From assembly GCA_027596075.1 (NCBI GenBank), contig JADGJC010000017.1, forward strand, positions 62,001-126,000: DNA of 64,000 bases, in the 5' to 3' direction. The stretch comes from Rhizophlyctis rosea (taxonomy: Eukaryota; Chytridiomycota; Chytridiomycetes; Rhizophlyctidales; Rhizophlyctidaceae). A model generated the notes under the pieces. The model ran no database searches, was not told the origin of the DNA, and worked only from the letters and a program-made list of their open reading frames with translations. The position numbers and the translations under genes were made by a program. Shown in pieces: positions 48,030-60,028 of the stretch (positions are counted from its first letter, which is position 1; every line of letters begins with the position of its first letter).

Positions 48030-48899
48030 CTACCACCAACGCTCGCTCTCATGCCTGTAGTTGTACCACTCCAACCCAGCATAAATCGCCCACGTCAACG
48101 TCATGACCCAGTTCGCGCCCGCAGCCGCAGCGACAGTCGCCAAGTTCTTGCGGTAAGTGTTGCCGACCTGACCGTCGTAGAAGAAACCGGTAGCAAAGAC
48201 GTCGTCGCATTTGCCCGTGGAGATAGACTCGAACTGATTACAAGTTTGTTTGAGTCCGACGGAGGTCATGCATGCGCCGATGAAAGCCACGAAAGTGAAT
48301 ATTGTTGCGATGACGGCTAGGGTTAGGATGATGCGGGAAGCGCGGAGTTTTTGGCGGGCGTGGTAGAGCATGGAGATGATTAGGATTGCGATGGAGAGGA
48401 TTATGCCTAGGGTTCCGATTCTGGTTTAGGGGAGTTAGATTGATATGCTCATGATGTTTTGATGGAAAATTTTGACTGCTGAGCTATTTTGGATGATGCA
48501 TACCCGACAATCCCTCCACATGCTCCGGACTTTGCGTCGAAGATGTATTCTTTGTCTTGGAGGTGGTAGTTTGTGATGTAGAGGAGGCTTTCATATGCAA
48601 CGAGAAATGACTTAGCATGCTGTTGACAGTTCGAATGGATGATAGAATGACAGACATACCAAATCTTCGGTGGACCGTATTGAGCTTGTGTGCTGATGCC
48701 AATTGTGACAATCATGGCAGTAATCTGTTAAGGACAGCATTTGGTTAGACTTGGCTGTACAGGTTTGTTTATTTACATTCGCAGACTTTCTCGATTCCAT
48801 TAATTTCCATTGCAATTCGCCGGTTGAGTCGGTACTTACGAATTGGATCAAGTGAAGCACAGCATATCCTGCTGGCTTAAACCAGGAAGGAGCAAGCAT
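48030..48899 (-). CDS. Four-helix integral membrane protein
   Basis: Begins MLAPSWFKPAGYAVLHLIQF (helix 1), spliced to ITAMIVTIGISTQAQYGPPK, then a loop (ESLLYITNYHLQDKEYIF; SGACGGIVG). Helix 2 is IGTLGIILSIAILIISMLYH, helix 3 is IILTLAVIATIFTFVAFIGA, then a cysteine-containing loop (KQTCNQFESISTGKCDD) and helix 4 (ANWVMTLTWAIYAGLEWY), with a short tail HESERWW. The topology resembles MARVEL-type or SUR7-like tetraspan proteins of fungal membranes, but I cannot assign a family. About 210 residues over four exons. Confidence 0.7.
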
Positions 48900-49770
48900 G
48901 GTGATGGGTCGGAAAAGGGCGGAGGAAGTGGAAGGTGTTTAGATGTCAAGCGACTGTTTTTGTGCGTGATGACAAGTGATGGGGCCCCAAGGAGCGTGAA
49001 TAGTAAGGAAAGCAGTTGACGGTAATGTAGCAACTGGTCGCGAGGAGGTCAGGACGGAACCCGTTTACAATAACCGTTTTGTTAGGTAGTGTTTTCCGTT
49101 TGCAAAGGAAGTGGCGGACAAACTGTGAATATATGAGGACGGCGAAAGCTTACGTGGATGGTATTTTACGCATTGACCACCACGACCATGATTGATTTTT
49201 GCTTCCCCTTTCCTTCCTGTTCAGGCCCCTTGATTGTGTGGCTGGTGTGGCCTGTGTCCACGTCCAGTTGTTTGGGCCTTTTTCCTCCAAAGCAACAAGA
49301 ATCGGACCTTTTCCCATCAACTTTACAACTTTGGTCAAGGGTGAAGCAATTGGACCCAAATCGGGGGTGTAACACAGTGTGCCCCGATGCTTATTTGTTT
49401 ACTATGTGGCTTGGTGACAGTGCCTTTCTGTGTTCTATTCATGTCTCATGCAATTTCAATTGGGTGACGCAACCCTGTGCTTTGGGTGCCACCTGTCAAC
49501 CACAGAGCCACAATGTCAAAAGCTCACCCCCGGCATTTCGGGTCGCAGGCTCGCTGACATAAACAATTCTAATTTAATCATTTTTGGTTAAATGGGTGTC
49601 TGAGGTAGCTGGACACACAAAAAGAGCGTGGAACGCTCGTGGGGGGGACTCGTGAACACTTTCTCCAACACCTTTTTGCACTACACCGCCATTCCGCCCT
49701 CTTGGGTTTCTAATGCCCATTTACGTATACTGGGAACTCTGCTGAAGCTCAACAGCAAAGACTTCACCAC
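48900..49770. other. Divergent intergenic region, tetraspan/SLX4
   Basis: No supported gene. Open frames near 49158-49562 on both strands overlap and have no splice or family support. Contains promoters for both flanking genes. Confidence 0.45.
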
Positions 49771-52700
49771 ATGGACTTGGACTCGGACGTTGAGATTGTC
49801 AGCTTTAGTCCTGCAATACCTCTTGCCCGCCTGAAAACCACACAGCCCAACGATTCAAACGCGGACCGACTGGCTGGACAGAAATCCCGAAGAAGAGCTG
49901 ATGTGAAGATAACAAAACCTTTCATTGAACGCAACCGATCAGACGATGTAATAAGGTATTTGATCGGGGCGTGATGAGCTTTTTTATGGAATATCGACAA
50001 ACCCTATCAACCTTTGATTATCCGACAGCAAGGGCAGGGTCGCGTCGCGGTACTTTCCCACAGAAGTTGCTATCACAACTGTCAAAATTTCGACTACCGG
50101 AAATATTGATATTGCGGACGTTTTGGAAATGACTACCAATCAGTCAAATGCGGAAGCCGACGGCGTCGATTGGTATACCATTGCTCCACCTTCCTCCAGT
50201 CAACATAAATCCAGCTCACAACCGAAGGAGAGCCCACGGGAGGAAGGGGATTTGAGTAGGGCAGCGGGGACTAGCAATAGTTCAGTGAAGCAGGAGGAAA
50301 CTTCGTCAACAACTCCGCCAGCCGTTGAAACGCGGTGCCCCATCTGTGACAAGCTTTTGACTGACATACCCGAACCGCCAGACGTGCACGCGAACCGTTG
50401 CATTGATGGCGGGTCATCAAACCTCGGCGGAGGAAGCGCGCAAACACTGCTTTCAACACTGAAAGTGAGCGACTATGTATATAGAGCCAGTACACCAGAC
50501 GCAAAAGACGGCCCATCTGTTCCCAAACCCATCGCACGGAAACCAGATACCAAATCAAATGACGCGGATGTACCACCACTTCCACCTCCCTTGCAACTAC
50601 TCGGAATGGACGGCGAACCCGTTAAAGTGAAGAAATCGCGCAAACCACGGAAGAAGAAGGAGGACGAATCAGGTGTTGAACCAAAGGCGGCGAAGAAATC
50701 GGCGAAGCGGGCAGGGAAGGATCAGTTTACATTAGATTTCTCCAAGGTGGACACGTCCCGACGGAAGAGGAAGCGGGCTGTGGCTGATACCACTTTGGTC
50801 CTACCAGCTGGGGAAGCAATGCAGAAAGTGGAAGCCAAAGCTGCGTTGTTGCTAGGCACGGGGTTGGCTCGTGAAGGAGATGTTGTTGAGAACGATGGGG
50901 CTAGCTTAAAGGCAAAGGGGAAACGCGTCTCGATCACCTATGCAGAGTTTGAAACCGATGGGTTTGACGGAGCAATGCATGTTGAGGAGGACCTCAAGAC
51001 ATTATGGGAACTATCGGCGGCGCCCCATCAGGAGAACAAGTTGTTCTATACAGACATGCTCGCGCCATATCAAACAACTGAAGTGGTAAGTATTTTTGGT
51101 GAAGATCAAAACGACTGCGTCCTGTGCTCATGACTTCTATCATAGCGTCAACAATCTCCCGGTCCTGCAAAAGAGCCATCTCAATCCTCAAAAAGCGTGG
51201 ATGCGCCTGCGCCGGACCCGCCGGAAGATCATACCGCTGAAAGTGGTGTCATGAATAATGCTACTGAAGACGTGCCGATTGATGCAATATCTGCCATTGT
51301 CGCACGATATGAGGAAGAGATCAAGATCGAGAAAGCAAAGCATGCACTACGGCTGGAAGCTTTGGAGAGGGAACATGCTGAATGGGTACGTCGAAAGGGC
51401 AAGATTTGTGTGCATATAAGGCTTTGAAAATTGACATATGCTGGTGTAAAATGTAGCTCCGGAAAAAGCTAGAAGCGAAAGAATGTGAGATTGCCATTGC
51501 CAGCGGCGCTGCATCGGCCCCATCCTCAAAAGAAGCGACCAACACTGAGATTGTCCCCGAAACACCGCAATTGCCACGGACGATGACGCTACCGTTAGAA
51601 GACACGTCCTTTTCACGACAACCTTCCTCCACACCTCCATTAGACAGTCAATCACAAGCGCTGTTCAGGGAGCTGGTTGATGCCGTCTCTGAGGATGTGT
51701 CAGCAGTGGAAGATTATTCCTATGCCACCGTACCGCCAACGCCTGAGCAGCTTCCGTTCGATGATATGGGAGATGTTGGGTTCTTAGAATATGGGGATGG
51801 TGGAATGGACGAGGATGGAGATGAGGATACGCAAATTTTGACGCAGGTTCGGTATATGGAGCCGGTGGAGGAGGGAGGTGGCGGAGAGGAGGAGGAGGAG
51901 GAGCGGAATATTTGTAGTGATCTTTTGGATGGGCAATAACACTATTCCAACACGTTCCTCTTTTGGTTGGTGTGTGGGTGGATGTGGTGGTGTTGGGGTA
52001 TGGGGAGGGTGGGGGGATGGGAGGGGAGATGGGTGGAGGTGGGGAGGTGATTGAGATAGATGATTGGGATTCGGGGACGGAAAGGGTTGATGTTGCTGAT
52101 TTGGGTGTCGTGGATGTGGAGAGTGGGGTTGATGATTCAGTACCGCTGAGTGCGTGGAGGAAGAAAGGGAACACTCCTATCAGGGGTTTTGGAGTGGGAA
52201 TATCGAGTCCGCAGAAGGTCATTGAGATCGATGACGAGTCATCTGATGATATGGCCATGCCCAACGTTAGTCGCAGTACGGTGATTCAAAATCGCAAAGA
52301 TTTCACGGTGAGACGTAACGCAACACCGGAATGCATCGAAATCGATGACGACTCAGCGGATGGTGCGGCGTTGCAAGCCGGCTCGTCCATCGCTAGTTCG
52401 CACCGTCCAGTCGTCCCATCTGCATCAGCCAACATCAACAAACCGACTCACCACATCACCCTCCCATCATTACCGGAATGCATCGAAATCGATGACGACG
52501 CTTCCGACGAGTTGTTACTGGTTCTTGACCCACCTCCCAATCCCTCTCCCACTCGTCACGCCGATCCAGAACCGAACAATACACCAACCTTCTTCGACCC
52601 ACCCGCGAATCAGGACTTTTCGTTCTTCGACAACCCATGTCCGTTTGAGTACGAGTATGAAGATAACAGGCAGCGGAAACGGGACGTTCCGTATCGGTTT

Positions 52701-53675
52701 CCTGCGGGTTCTTCGTCGGGGGCAAGTGGGACGACGACAGTACCGGGACGGAAGAGAAAGGAGAAGGGAAGTGATGGGGGTGGTTCGTCGTCTGGTGTCG
52801 CTGCGCCGTCTTTGGGTGGTGCTGGAAGTAGCAAGTCGGCGACGCAGGGTGGGACTGGGGCGAAGAAGGGGAAGGCGGCGGCTGGCATGCCGATTTATAA
52901 GGGGATGAATGTGACTGAGTTGAGGGTAGGTTCATGAATAGTTTTCTGCATCTCAATGTCCTGACAAGGTTATCAATGTCGTTTCCTATTTTAGAAAATC
53001 GGCAAGAAATACGGCCTCCGACCAGGATGTAAAGCCATGCTAGTAACGGAGCTTACCAAAATATGGATGGTGCTGAACGGGGTTGATGATACGCCGGCGT
53101 CATCATCATCATCACGTCCTGCTGTTGCGCAGAAGGACAGTCAGGTCTTGGATGTGCCGGATTCTTGTGGAGAAAGTTCGGAAGATGAGGAGGGAAGTGA
53201 CGAGTTGGGAGTGTTTGATGATGATTTGTTGGATGATGGCAATGGAGTGGGGACGCAGATGGTGGTTGAAGATGCGGAGTCGATGGAGGAGAAGCTTTTT
53301 GGGTTTGTGAAGGGGCAGACGAGTTTGTATGGGAGGATTTTGCGATATGAGGTTTGTGTTGCATTGATGGGATGATGTCGCCATCTTTTGGTTGTTGATC
53401 ATTGGACAAAGTCATTGAACTGGCTGTCATTTTTCCCCACAGCCCATCGACTTTGAGCTTCTGCATCAACAAGTGGTGCAAGTTCAGGGCTTAGAAAAGT
53501 GCAGCCGGAAGGTCTTGGGAGCCTTCCTTGATAAGCGGGTGCGTTTGTGGTTTCTCATTCAGATTGGTAGATGACGGAACCGAGTCAGTAACCCATCCTT
53601 CACAACGATCAACAGGCTGTCAACTACGTCCTGCCCACCAAACCAGGCACCCACAAGCGTCGACGATACCGATGA
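49771..53675 (+). CDS. SLX4: SLX4 structure-specific nuclease scaffold
   Basis: SLX4 binds the SLX1 nuclease and other repair enzymes to resolve branched DNA. The N-terminus MDLDSDVEIVSFSPAIP holds a SIM-like DVEIV. A UBZ4-like C2HC finger (CPICDKLLTD, then HANRC, near 50336-50400) could bind ubiquitin. A long disordered, basic/acidic middle has four copies of a hydrophobic-acidic motif (EVIEIDDWDSG, KVIEIDDESSDD, ECIEIDDDSADG, ECIEIDDDASDE; 52045-52510) that look like SUMO-interaction motifs. The C-terminal conserved domain that binds SLX1 is split by an intron: MPIYKGMNVTELR joins KIGKKYGLRPGCKAMLV, then LTKIWMVLNG. A final helical part follows (LYGRILRYE; VLPTKPGTHKRRRYR). Joins near 51920-52040 are uncertain. 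Confidence 0.85.
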
Positions 53676-54182
53676 CAGAGCCAACAGAAAAGCATAGGGG
53701 GTAGCTTTGGGGTTTGCCACATGTATATATATGCGCAAAGTATCGACTTGATACTATTTTGAAGCTCTCTTGAATTTGTACAAAACGAAAAAACTCACTC
53801 TCTCCTCATGAGAAAAAGGGAAAGTGGATCTTTGGGGTAACAAAAGCTATGGACATCGACACCACAGTACTGTAGCAATGGACAGTGTGGGGACACGGGA
53901 AAGAAGTAAAAGTATGTAACTGAAAGAAGGGTGGGGGTCGCGACGAGTTGGGCAGCAGACTGCAGTTGGTGTTTGGGACCCCATGGGGTATCTTTGATGC
54001 CGAGACTGACTGTTTGAGAATGACGCAGACGGGTATGGGGGTGATCAGAAGGCGCGAATGGTGTGGATTCTTTTGGGGGATCTGATGTCGATGTCGAATT
54101 GGTGTGTTTCGAAGGGTGTGCTGCCATGAAGAGTGGGAAAGAAAGATCCATGTGGTTAGAATGAAAAGCCGATAAGGGCAAA
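53676..54182. other. Convergent 3' flanks
   Basis: AT-rich SLX4 3' end (tatatatatg near 53724). The minus-strand frame 53795-54265 extends from the ubiquitin-like gene but has no coding look. Confidence 0.4.
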
Positions 54183-54635
54183 TCATCGACCAACACAAAC
54201 CAACCTTTCACCCTCCTCCACGTCCCCGTCCCGCCCTCTCTTCTTCGGCTGGTTGATCCCCGCACCAGAAGCCGTACACCCCGTCGTAGCCTTGAGAATC
54301 ATTCTCCGCAACTCCAGCCTCACGACGACGGGCTTGACGTTGATGATCACTTCACCGTCCGGGCCCATTCCGGTCTCGAGGTCTTCGGAACGCACGATCT
54401 TGTCACCGTCGCCGAGGGGCATGCCGCCCATTGTTGTGAGTTTTTGGTATGCGGCTGGGATGTGGGTTTGGGCTGTGAGACGGGCTTTGACGTGGCCCCA
54501 TGTTGGGAGGGCGAAGGCGTAGTCGCGGGGGGAGAAGTTGATTGTGAGCGGGGAGTGGAGGGGGATTGTGACGATCACTTGGAGGATCATTGGGGTGGGT
54601 GTTGTTGGGTCGTCTGGTGTGAGGTCGTCTGGCAT
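54183..54635 (-). CDS. Small ubiquitin-like-fold protein (tentative)
   Basis: Single-exon frame of 150 residues. After a proline/threonine-rich start (MPDDLTPDDPTTPTPM) it reads MILQVIVTIPLHSPLTINF and HIPAAYQKLTTMGGMPLGDGDKI, which recalls the beta-grasp pattern of a ubiquitin-like domain (a strand, then a helix ending in QKL, then a loop with L-x-D). The C-terminus is basic (KKRGRDGDVEEGERL). No diglycine end, so it would not be a conjugated modifier. I cannot name a family. The 2-kb gene-free stretch lies upstream. Confidence 0.45.
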   Translation of the reverse strand: MPDDLTPDDPTTPTPMILQVIVTIPLHSPLTINFSPRDYAFALPTWGHVKARLTAQTHIPAAYQKLTTMGGMPLGDGDKIVRSEDLETGMGPDGEVIINVKPVVVRLELRRMILKATTGCTASGAGINQPKKRGRDGDVEEGERLVCVGR

Positions 54636-56590
54636 TGGTTTGGGAAGGTGTGGTGGGTGGTCTTGAAGCGGGGTCTTGGTTGTGGGTTTCCTGGTGGTGG
54701 GGCGATCTCACGGTGTGATCACCGTTCAGTCGCCAGCGACGATAGTGTTCCGGAAGTCAAATAGTAGTGTGACAGGATTGATAGTCGGACGGGTGTCCTG
54801 TAGTGGGTGTAGTCACTGTCGTGGATTGTGGAGGATAAGAGGGAAAGAGGGGAGGGTGAGTTTGTGAGCTTGGACACCCCGATTTGATTAGGGGGAAGTG
54901 ATCAACCCCAAAACGGTTCTAATTGGTTCATCACAGCAAAGGCTGCAAGGACACGATCCAAAATGCATCGATGGTGGTGCTGATGGGAAGTGATTGTCGC
55001 GTGCTAATTGGTCAGCTGTCACACAGACCTCTTAATGAGGCACAGTATCACAACCCGAGGGTCCTTGCTTGTCGTAATCCCAGCTGCAATACTTGTAATT
55101 TCCAAAGTGCGTTCTGCTCATATCCCAAATCTCACTGCCGTCAAATCTGATCTGAAACCACTTACCAATTATATCTGGCCCTTATGAAGAAAGGCAAACG
55201 CGCCGAGGTGTGCCGCTGCTGGTAGATCGGCCTCCAAAGTAGACGGTTCATGGTTTAGCTCGCAGCATCTTTTATATTTCAAGCGTTGCTTCATGTCAAA
55301 AGCGCATAGCACGCCGCCGCAGCAATGCAAAGCTGGACCCATGACACGATCAGATTTACTGGCCTACGGAGTGCATCATGACATAATCAATGTAAGCTTG
55401 ACGGCAACGATGATTGGTCAATCATACACGTATCCATCCGTTATGTAAATCCCACTTACCTCATTCGGCTAATTGAATGTACATCTGCTCCACGTTATGT
55501 GACGCTCGCTTTCAATGCGAGTGCTGAGCCAACACTGCTCAGCATACTTCGCAATGAAAGGTTGTCACGTGCATCTCATATTTTGCGTGCGCAAGCAACC
55601 GCCGGGTACTGGTATGTAAAGTTGGAAATTCCTGATCTTGTACCCATGATGGCCATCCGTCTCACTCAAGACCACCGAAGAAGACTTGTGACAGATCAAT
55701 TTGCGCAATGACCCAGTGTGAACTCCAAGCTTCCATAGAATGGCCCCGTCTTGTTTCAATAGATTGACCACCTGGCACTTCTATCGTGATTTTGTTCTCA
55801 TGCCCATTAGTATAATATTTGCATTTGGGATCAAGAGACAGGCAAAACATATACACATTTTTGCCTTTTTGCTTTGTTCCTCTCTGAGCGACAGAAAGAA
55901 GATGACGATCAGGTTTTAGGGGCAAAAAAATGAAAATCGTCCCTTTCTGCGACCATCTCAGCGCACTGACAACTACAACCAACGTAGGCTGGATCGATTG
56001 ACATCAAGACGTGGATGGGAGATTCACATACGCCAAACTTCGTCTTGGCGAGCATTGTCGAAACCTGGTGGCGACAATGAAATAAAGGGTGGTTGTGGAG
56101 TGGGACGTCTCAAACATCGTGGGGTAAGCTTCCATAAGAACGCAGCAGCCCGCAGCACTCGGTGGCACCGTCACGCCACCACCAATTCCGCAGGTAGGAC
56201 ACACATGAGCAACACCAGCAATGCAGGTCATTCCATGTCAACACCAAAGCGCATAATTGAATCTTCCAACTTTGACCAATCTCCTTACTGATACTGCCAT
56301 TATGGGTTTGAAGCGCCGTTCCGAAAATGTTGTAATGAAGAAACCTGGTCTGATTTGGGGGTGCGCCACTGGATTTTGGTTAGAGGCGCAGGTGGTACAG
56401 ACGTGATGAGGGAACTATAGATGTTGTGTTACGATGTGGTTGCGGCCCGCGTCTTCAGTGTTTCTACATCCCCAGGCAATTGCTTGGAGACATGGAGAAC
56501 GTATAAAAACTTCCCCGCTGCGAGCTCCATCCGTTTCTTGGAAGCCCACAGCGCAACATCCCATCTCAACACTCCTACACCCGCTGAATC
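54636..56590. other. 2-kb stretch without a gene
   Basis: Frames are short on both strands, and I found no family motif, tRNA or tandem repeat. The right end is the promoter of the secreted CBM1 gene. The length is unusual for this gene-dense window and could mark a large regulatory region or a decayed insertion. Confidence 0.45.
56502..56509 (+). promoter_or_regulatory. TATA box of the CBM1 gene
   Basis: TATAAAAA lies 82 bp before the ATG at 56591, a normal distance for a strongly regulated secreted-enzyme gene with a short leader. Confidence 0.6.
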
Positions 56591-57819
56591 ATGCCTTCAT
56601 CCATCACTCTCTTCGCCTTGGTTGCCGTTCTCGCCGCCCCCGCCCTTGCTCAACAAGCCGCCTACGCTCAATGTAATGTTCGGGAAATAAGTGCTCAAAA
56701 TCCAGCTACTGCGGATGCATCCACTCACCTGTCATCGTCACACTCCACAATAGGCGGCGGCTCAGGCTTCACCGGCTCCACTTCGTGCGTTTCCGGTTAC
56801 AGCTGTAAAGCTGTGAATCAGTGGTACTCTCAGTGCCAACCGGGGTCCTCCGGCGGTTCCACTTCGGGCGGTTCATCCTCCGGCGGCAGCTCCAGCAGCG
56901 GCTCTTGCACTGATGTTGCGCCTAGCAGTGACTACACCTGCGCTCAGCAAGCTGGATGGGGCAAGGTGTGTGCATACGTACGTTCAATTGATGATGGTAT
57001 GTCCGGCTAACATCACGTTTGCTTTAACCAGTGCTCCGAATCCTTCATGTCCAACTACTGCAACAAATCCTGCAACCGTTGCTCCGGCTCATCCTCTGGC
57101 AGTGGCTCATCCTCCGGCGGCTCCACCTCTTCGGGCGGCAGCACCTCCTCCTCCGGCACCTGCCCCTCCATCAACTCCTCCACCCAAGGTTGCTACATCG
57201 TCTCTGGTCTCGGCTCCCGCAAGAACCAAATCAAGTCCGCTGGCGGAAACACCCTTGATCTGGCAGTCGCTATGATGGAGTCCGAGAGGATGACGGGTCC
57301 TGACGTCATTGGTGATGGGAAGTCGGGTGATTCGTACAATTGTGGTATCTTCAACCAGAATTGGGGCATGTTGAGGGCGTGTATTCCGGCTTGGAAGAGC
57401 AAGACAGCAAATGATTATAAGTCTTGTGATTCTATGTTGTCTAGTCTTAGGTGAGGTGTCATTGCCTGTTCCGGTCTTTCTTGATGACTAACGCCAAGTG
57501 CTCTTTCTGATATACCATAACCCACCAGCCAAGACATCTCCTACCTCCACACATGCCAGTCCTACTATGGTATGGACAAGTGGTACGCTGGGCACAGGAA
57601 CGGTGCCTCCGGTCTCTCCAACCCTTACACAAGCGACATTCAAGCCTACAAGGACGGCGTTTCTTGGGTATGACCCGTTTTGTTCCCATTAGTTATCTCC
57701 AAATCTGTTTCTGCTCACACAACCTTCCTGAACAACGCTTGCAGACCAAGCAGCAAATCGACGCCGGCCACTCCTCCGACGACACCAGGTTCTGGGTCAA
57801 CAACGTTCCCCACATTTAA
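56591..57819 (+). CDS. Secreted protein: CBM1, ShK-like cysteine module and an uncharacterised C-terminal domain
   Basis: A signal peptide ([20 protein letters not shown], cleavage after ALA) is followed by a fungal cellulose-binding module ([19 protein letters not shown], ending WYSQC). A Ser/Gly linker, a six-cysteine module resembling ShK domains ([33 protein letters not shown]) and a second Ser/Gly linker come next. The C-terminal domain of about 140 residues ([60 protein letters not shown]) looks enzymatic, possibly lysozyme- or hydrolase-like, but I cannot name it. Introns at about 56672-56751, 56966-57029, 57450-57529 and 57667-57743 join in phase. It probably acts outside the cell on plant-type or other polysaccharides. 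Confidence 0.85.
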
Positions 57820-58117
57820 GTCAGTCCCCAATATTCAAGTTTTTCATTGGCAAACCCCGCTGGTTCGGGAAGCTGTCATATATACCGAGTTTTGTCCGCT
57901 TGAGGATGTTAATACGTCAATACACCTACAATTCTTTGACGAATCCTCTTAGTGTGCAGTGGATCCATGGTGCGTGCAATTCGCCAGACGGACTGAGAAC
58001 GCTACGCCGCCATTAGTGACGGGCCTAGTACTAAGTAGTGGAATCCCGTATTACATTACAACAAACTGAAACAAAAAACCTGTTATTGATTACACATATA
58101 CATCTCTTCCCCCATCT

Positions 58118-59064
58118 CTATTCATTACGCACAGCCACAACCCTCAAACGCACATAGTCAACAGACCACTTCCCTTCCCTATCACAAGAGACAGGCTTCA
58201 AAGCATCAATGACTTCCTCCCGTATGGCTTTTCTTTCGGCAGCATCAAACGGTGCCATGAATGGAGCCCCAAAGGTGTCAATCCACCCGCCGACATCCGT
58301 GGGCAATGGAGTAGGACGAGGCACCAACGCAATATAGGTGACTGTGAACCCGTTGCGTTCCAACATACTCTTGTACTCCTTGTCCCTGACATGCAATATA
58401 TCAGCTTGACCAGCATTAGGTGGGGGACGATTTACATGCATCTTACGTTGGGAAAAACCAAGGAGACAATGCCACACCGTCATGCCCGCGACGACGGACA
58501 GCTGCAATCAAAGCTGAATGCACGGAGAGGACATTCATGTGCCCACCAAACTCGGCAACAAAGCGGCCCCCGGGTTTGAGCAGGGTGTGCACTCCGCGAA
58601 TGACGGATTCCGGCTCGCATTTCATCCAATGGAGAGCTGTGGTCGAAGTCATCAGGTCATGAAAGTGCTTCGGTGTGAGGAATGGGCATGCATCTCAACC
58701 TCAACTCACCAGCATTGCTAAAAACAGCATCAAAACCCATCCCCGCCCATGGACTCTTCTCCAAGTCATGTCCATCCCACACATTGTATTCAAGTTTAGC
58801 CTCCTCAACCCCAAACTTAGCCGCTTCTTGCTTGGCCGCCTCAATCATGGCCGGAGAGCTGTCGCAGCCAACGACCTGGGCAACCCCGTGATCTGTAACA
58901 AGTTTCCGGGTCAAGATGCCATCGCCACAGCCCAGGTCAAAGATGGTTTCATTGGGCTTGGGAGCCAGGAGGGAGATGATGGACTCGGTGAGGAGGGGAA
59001 CGAAGTTTGCGTTCTTTTGGTATGTTTCTGGAGACCAGATGTCGGCGGTGGTGGTGGCGGCCAT
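58118..59064 (-). CDS. Class I SAM-dependent methyltransferase
   Basis: Starts MAATTTADIWSPETYQKNAN. The SAM-binding motif I is IFDLGCGDGILT (near 58935), motif II VVGCDSSPAMIEAA, and the post-motif FDAVFSNA splices to ALHWMKCEPESVIRGV. LLKPGGRFVAEFGG follows, all as in the trans-aconitate/ubiquinone-type methyltransferases. The last intron (GTAAGATG near 58440 to GTCAG near 58388) joins SPWFFPT to RDKEYKSMLERNGF. The end is DYVRLRVVAVRNE. About 270 residues. The substrate cannot be told; members act on small carboxylic acids or other metabolites. No targeting signal. Confidence 0.85.
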
Positions 59065-59718
59065 GGCAGGGTGTTTGGTGCGGTTGAGTTTTTGATATTC
59101 AGGGTTTTGGACGTGGATTAAAGCTTTATTATGGTGGAAGCCAGCGGAGATGTGCTAATGGGTGCCGACGCTATGGTTCATTCACTTCTCACCGATGCCC
59201 TACGCCTTTATATAACAAAATCCATGCTACAACATCACGGCCATACCCAAAAACATCTGGTTAGTTAGATTGCTGCATACCACTCGGAAACAAGGAATTT
59301 TCACTTTGCCAGGAGTTGGGGTGGGCAACACGACCTGAAATGTGACGTGGGTCGGCAAGATGCTCCACCATTGGTTGTTTCCGATATGACTCAAATTGGC
59401 ATATCTTGATCTAAACCTGCCATTTGCGACTTATCTCATCACCCGGAGGCTCCGAGAAACCCCAGCCACCGGCGCAGCAACTGCACAGCCCTGCAACCAT
59501 TTTACCCCATCGCCCTTTCACATCGAAAACACAGGCAGTAGGCAAAGATTTCAGCGTTTACCTCACCCGACAGATGTTATGAGTGTTGCCTGCAATTCTG
59601 GTCGTTGCTCCTTATAGAAATTTATTCACTCACTCACTTTGCTTTGATCCATTCGCATTTGATCGGCACAAGCGAATACACATATATTGCTCATCTCAAC
59701 GTTGTTAACGTCACACAA
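59065..59718. other. Promoter of methyltransferase and tRNA flank
   Basis: No protein gene supported. A frame at 59396-59617 is short and unsupported. Confidence 0.4.
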
Positions 59719-59789
59719 GCGCCTATGGTGTAGTGGCAACATTGAAGCTTCCCAAGCTTTAGCCTCGGGTTCGATTCCCGATGGGCGCA
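59719..59789 (+). tRNA. tRNA-Gly (anticodon CCC)
   Basis: A complete 71-nt cloverleaf without an intron. Acceptor GCGCCTA pairs with TGGGCGC (one G-T pair). The D-arm region contains the A box (TGGTGTAGTGGC). The anticodon arm GAAGC-TTCCCAA-GCTTT has loop TT-CCC-AA. The T-arm TCGGG-TTCGATT-CCCGA holds the B box. CCA is not encoded, as usual in eukaryotes. Decodes GGG. Confidence 0.97.
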
Positions 59790-59795
59790 ATGCAA

Positions 59796-59799
59796 TTTT
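59796..59799 (+). terminator. Pol III terminator
   Basis: TTTT run 7 nt after the tRNA 3' end, the expected RNA polymerase III stop signal. Confidence 0.75.
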
Positions 59800-60028
59800 A
59801 GCCAGGTATTACTCTTTTGCTTTCTTTTTTGATGGCTGTTCCGGTTGTTCTATTGTCTCCCCCCTTTTCTCAGCCCTTTTGGTACAACCCTCGAAAGAGA
59901 GTACCACCACCGACTACACTGCACATGCATGCTTATGACACTATACAATCATATTTGCCAGCAACTCAAAATGTACAAAGACTCATGTAATCTGCTTCAA
60001 AACGCGGCCCTATGCCGGCTTAGACTGC

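Noticed and set aside
49158..49562. 134-codon plus-strand frame between the tetraspan gene and SLX4
   Set aside because: No family resemblance, poor codon pattern and overlapping open frames on the other strand; treated as promoter DNA.
51665..52264. 199-codon minus-strand frame rich in Pro/Ser/His
   Set aside because: A shadow of the low-complexity SLX4 coding region, whose plus-strand frame carries the repeated motifs.
53795..54265. 156-codon minus-strand frame as an extension of the ubiquitin-like gene
   Set aside because: Low-complexity, His/Pro/Ser-rich and out of frame with the supported coding region; no splice pair joins them convincingly.
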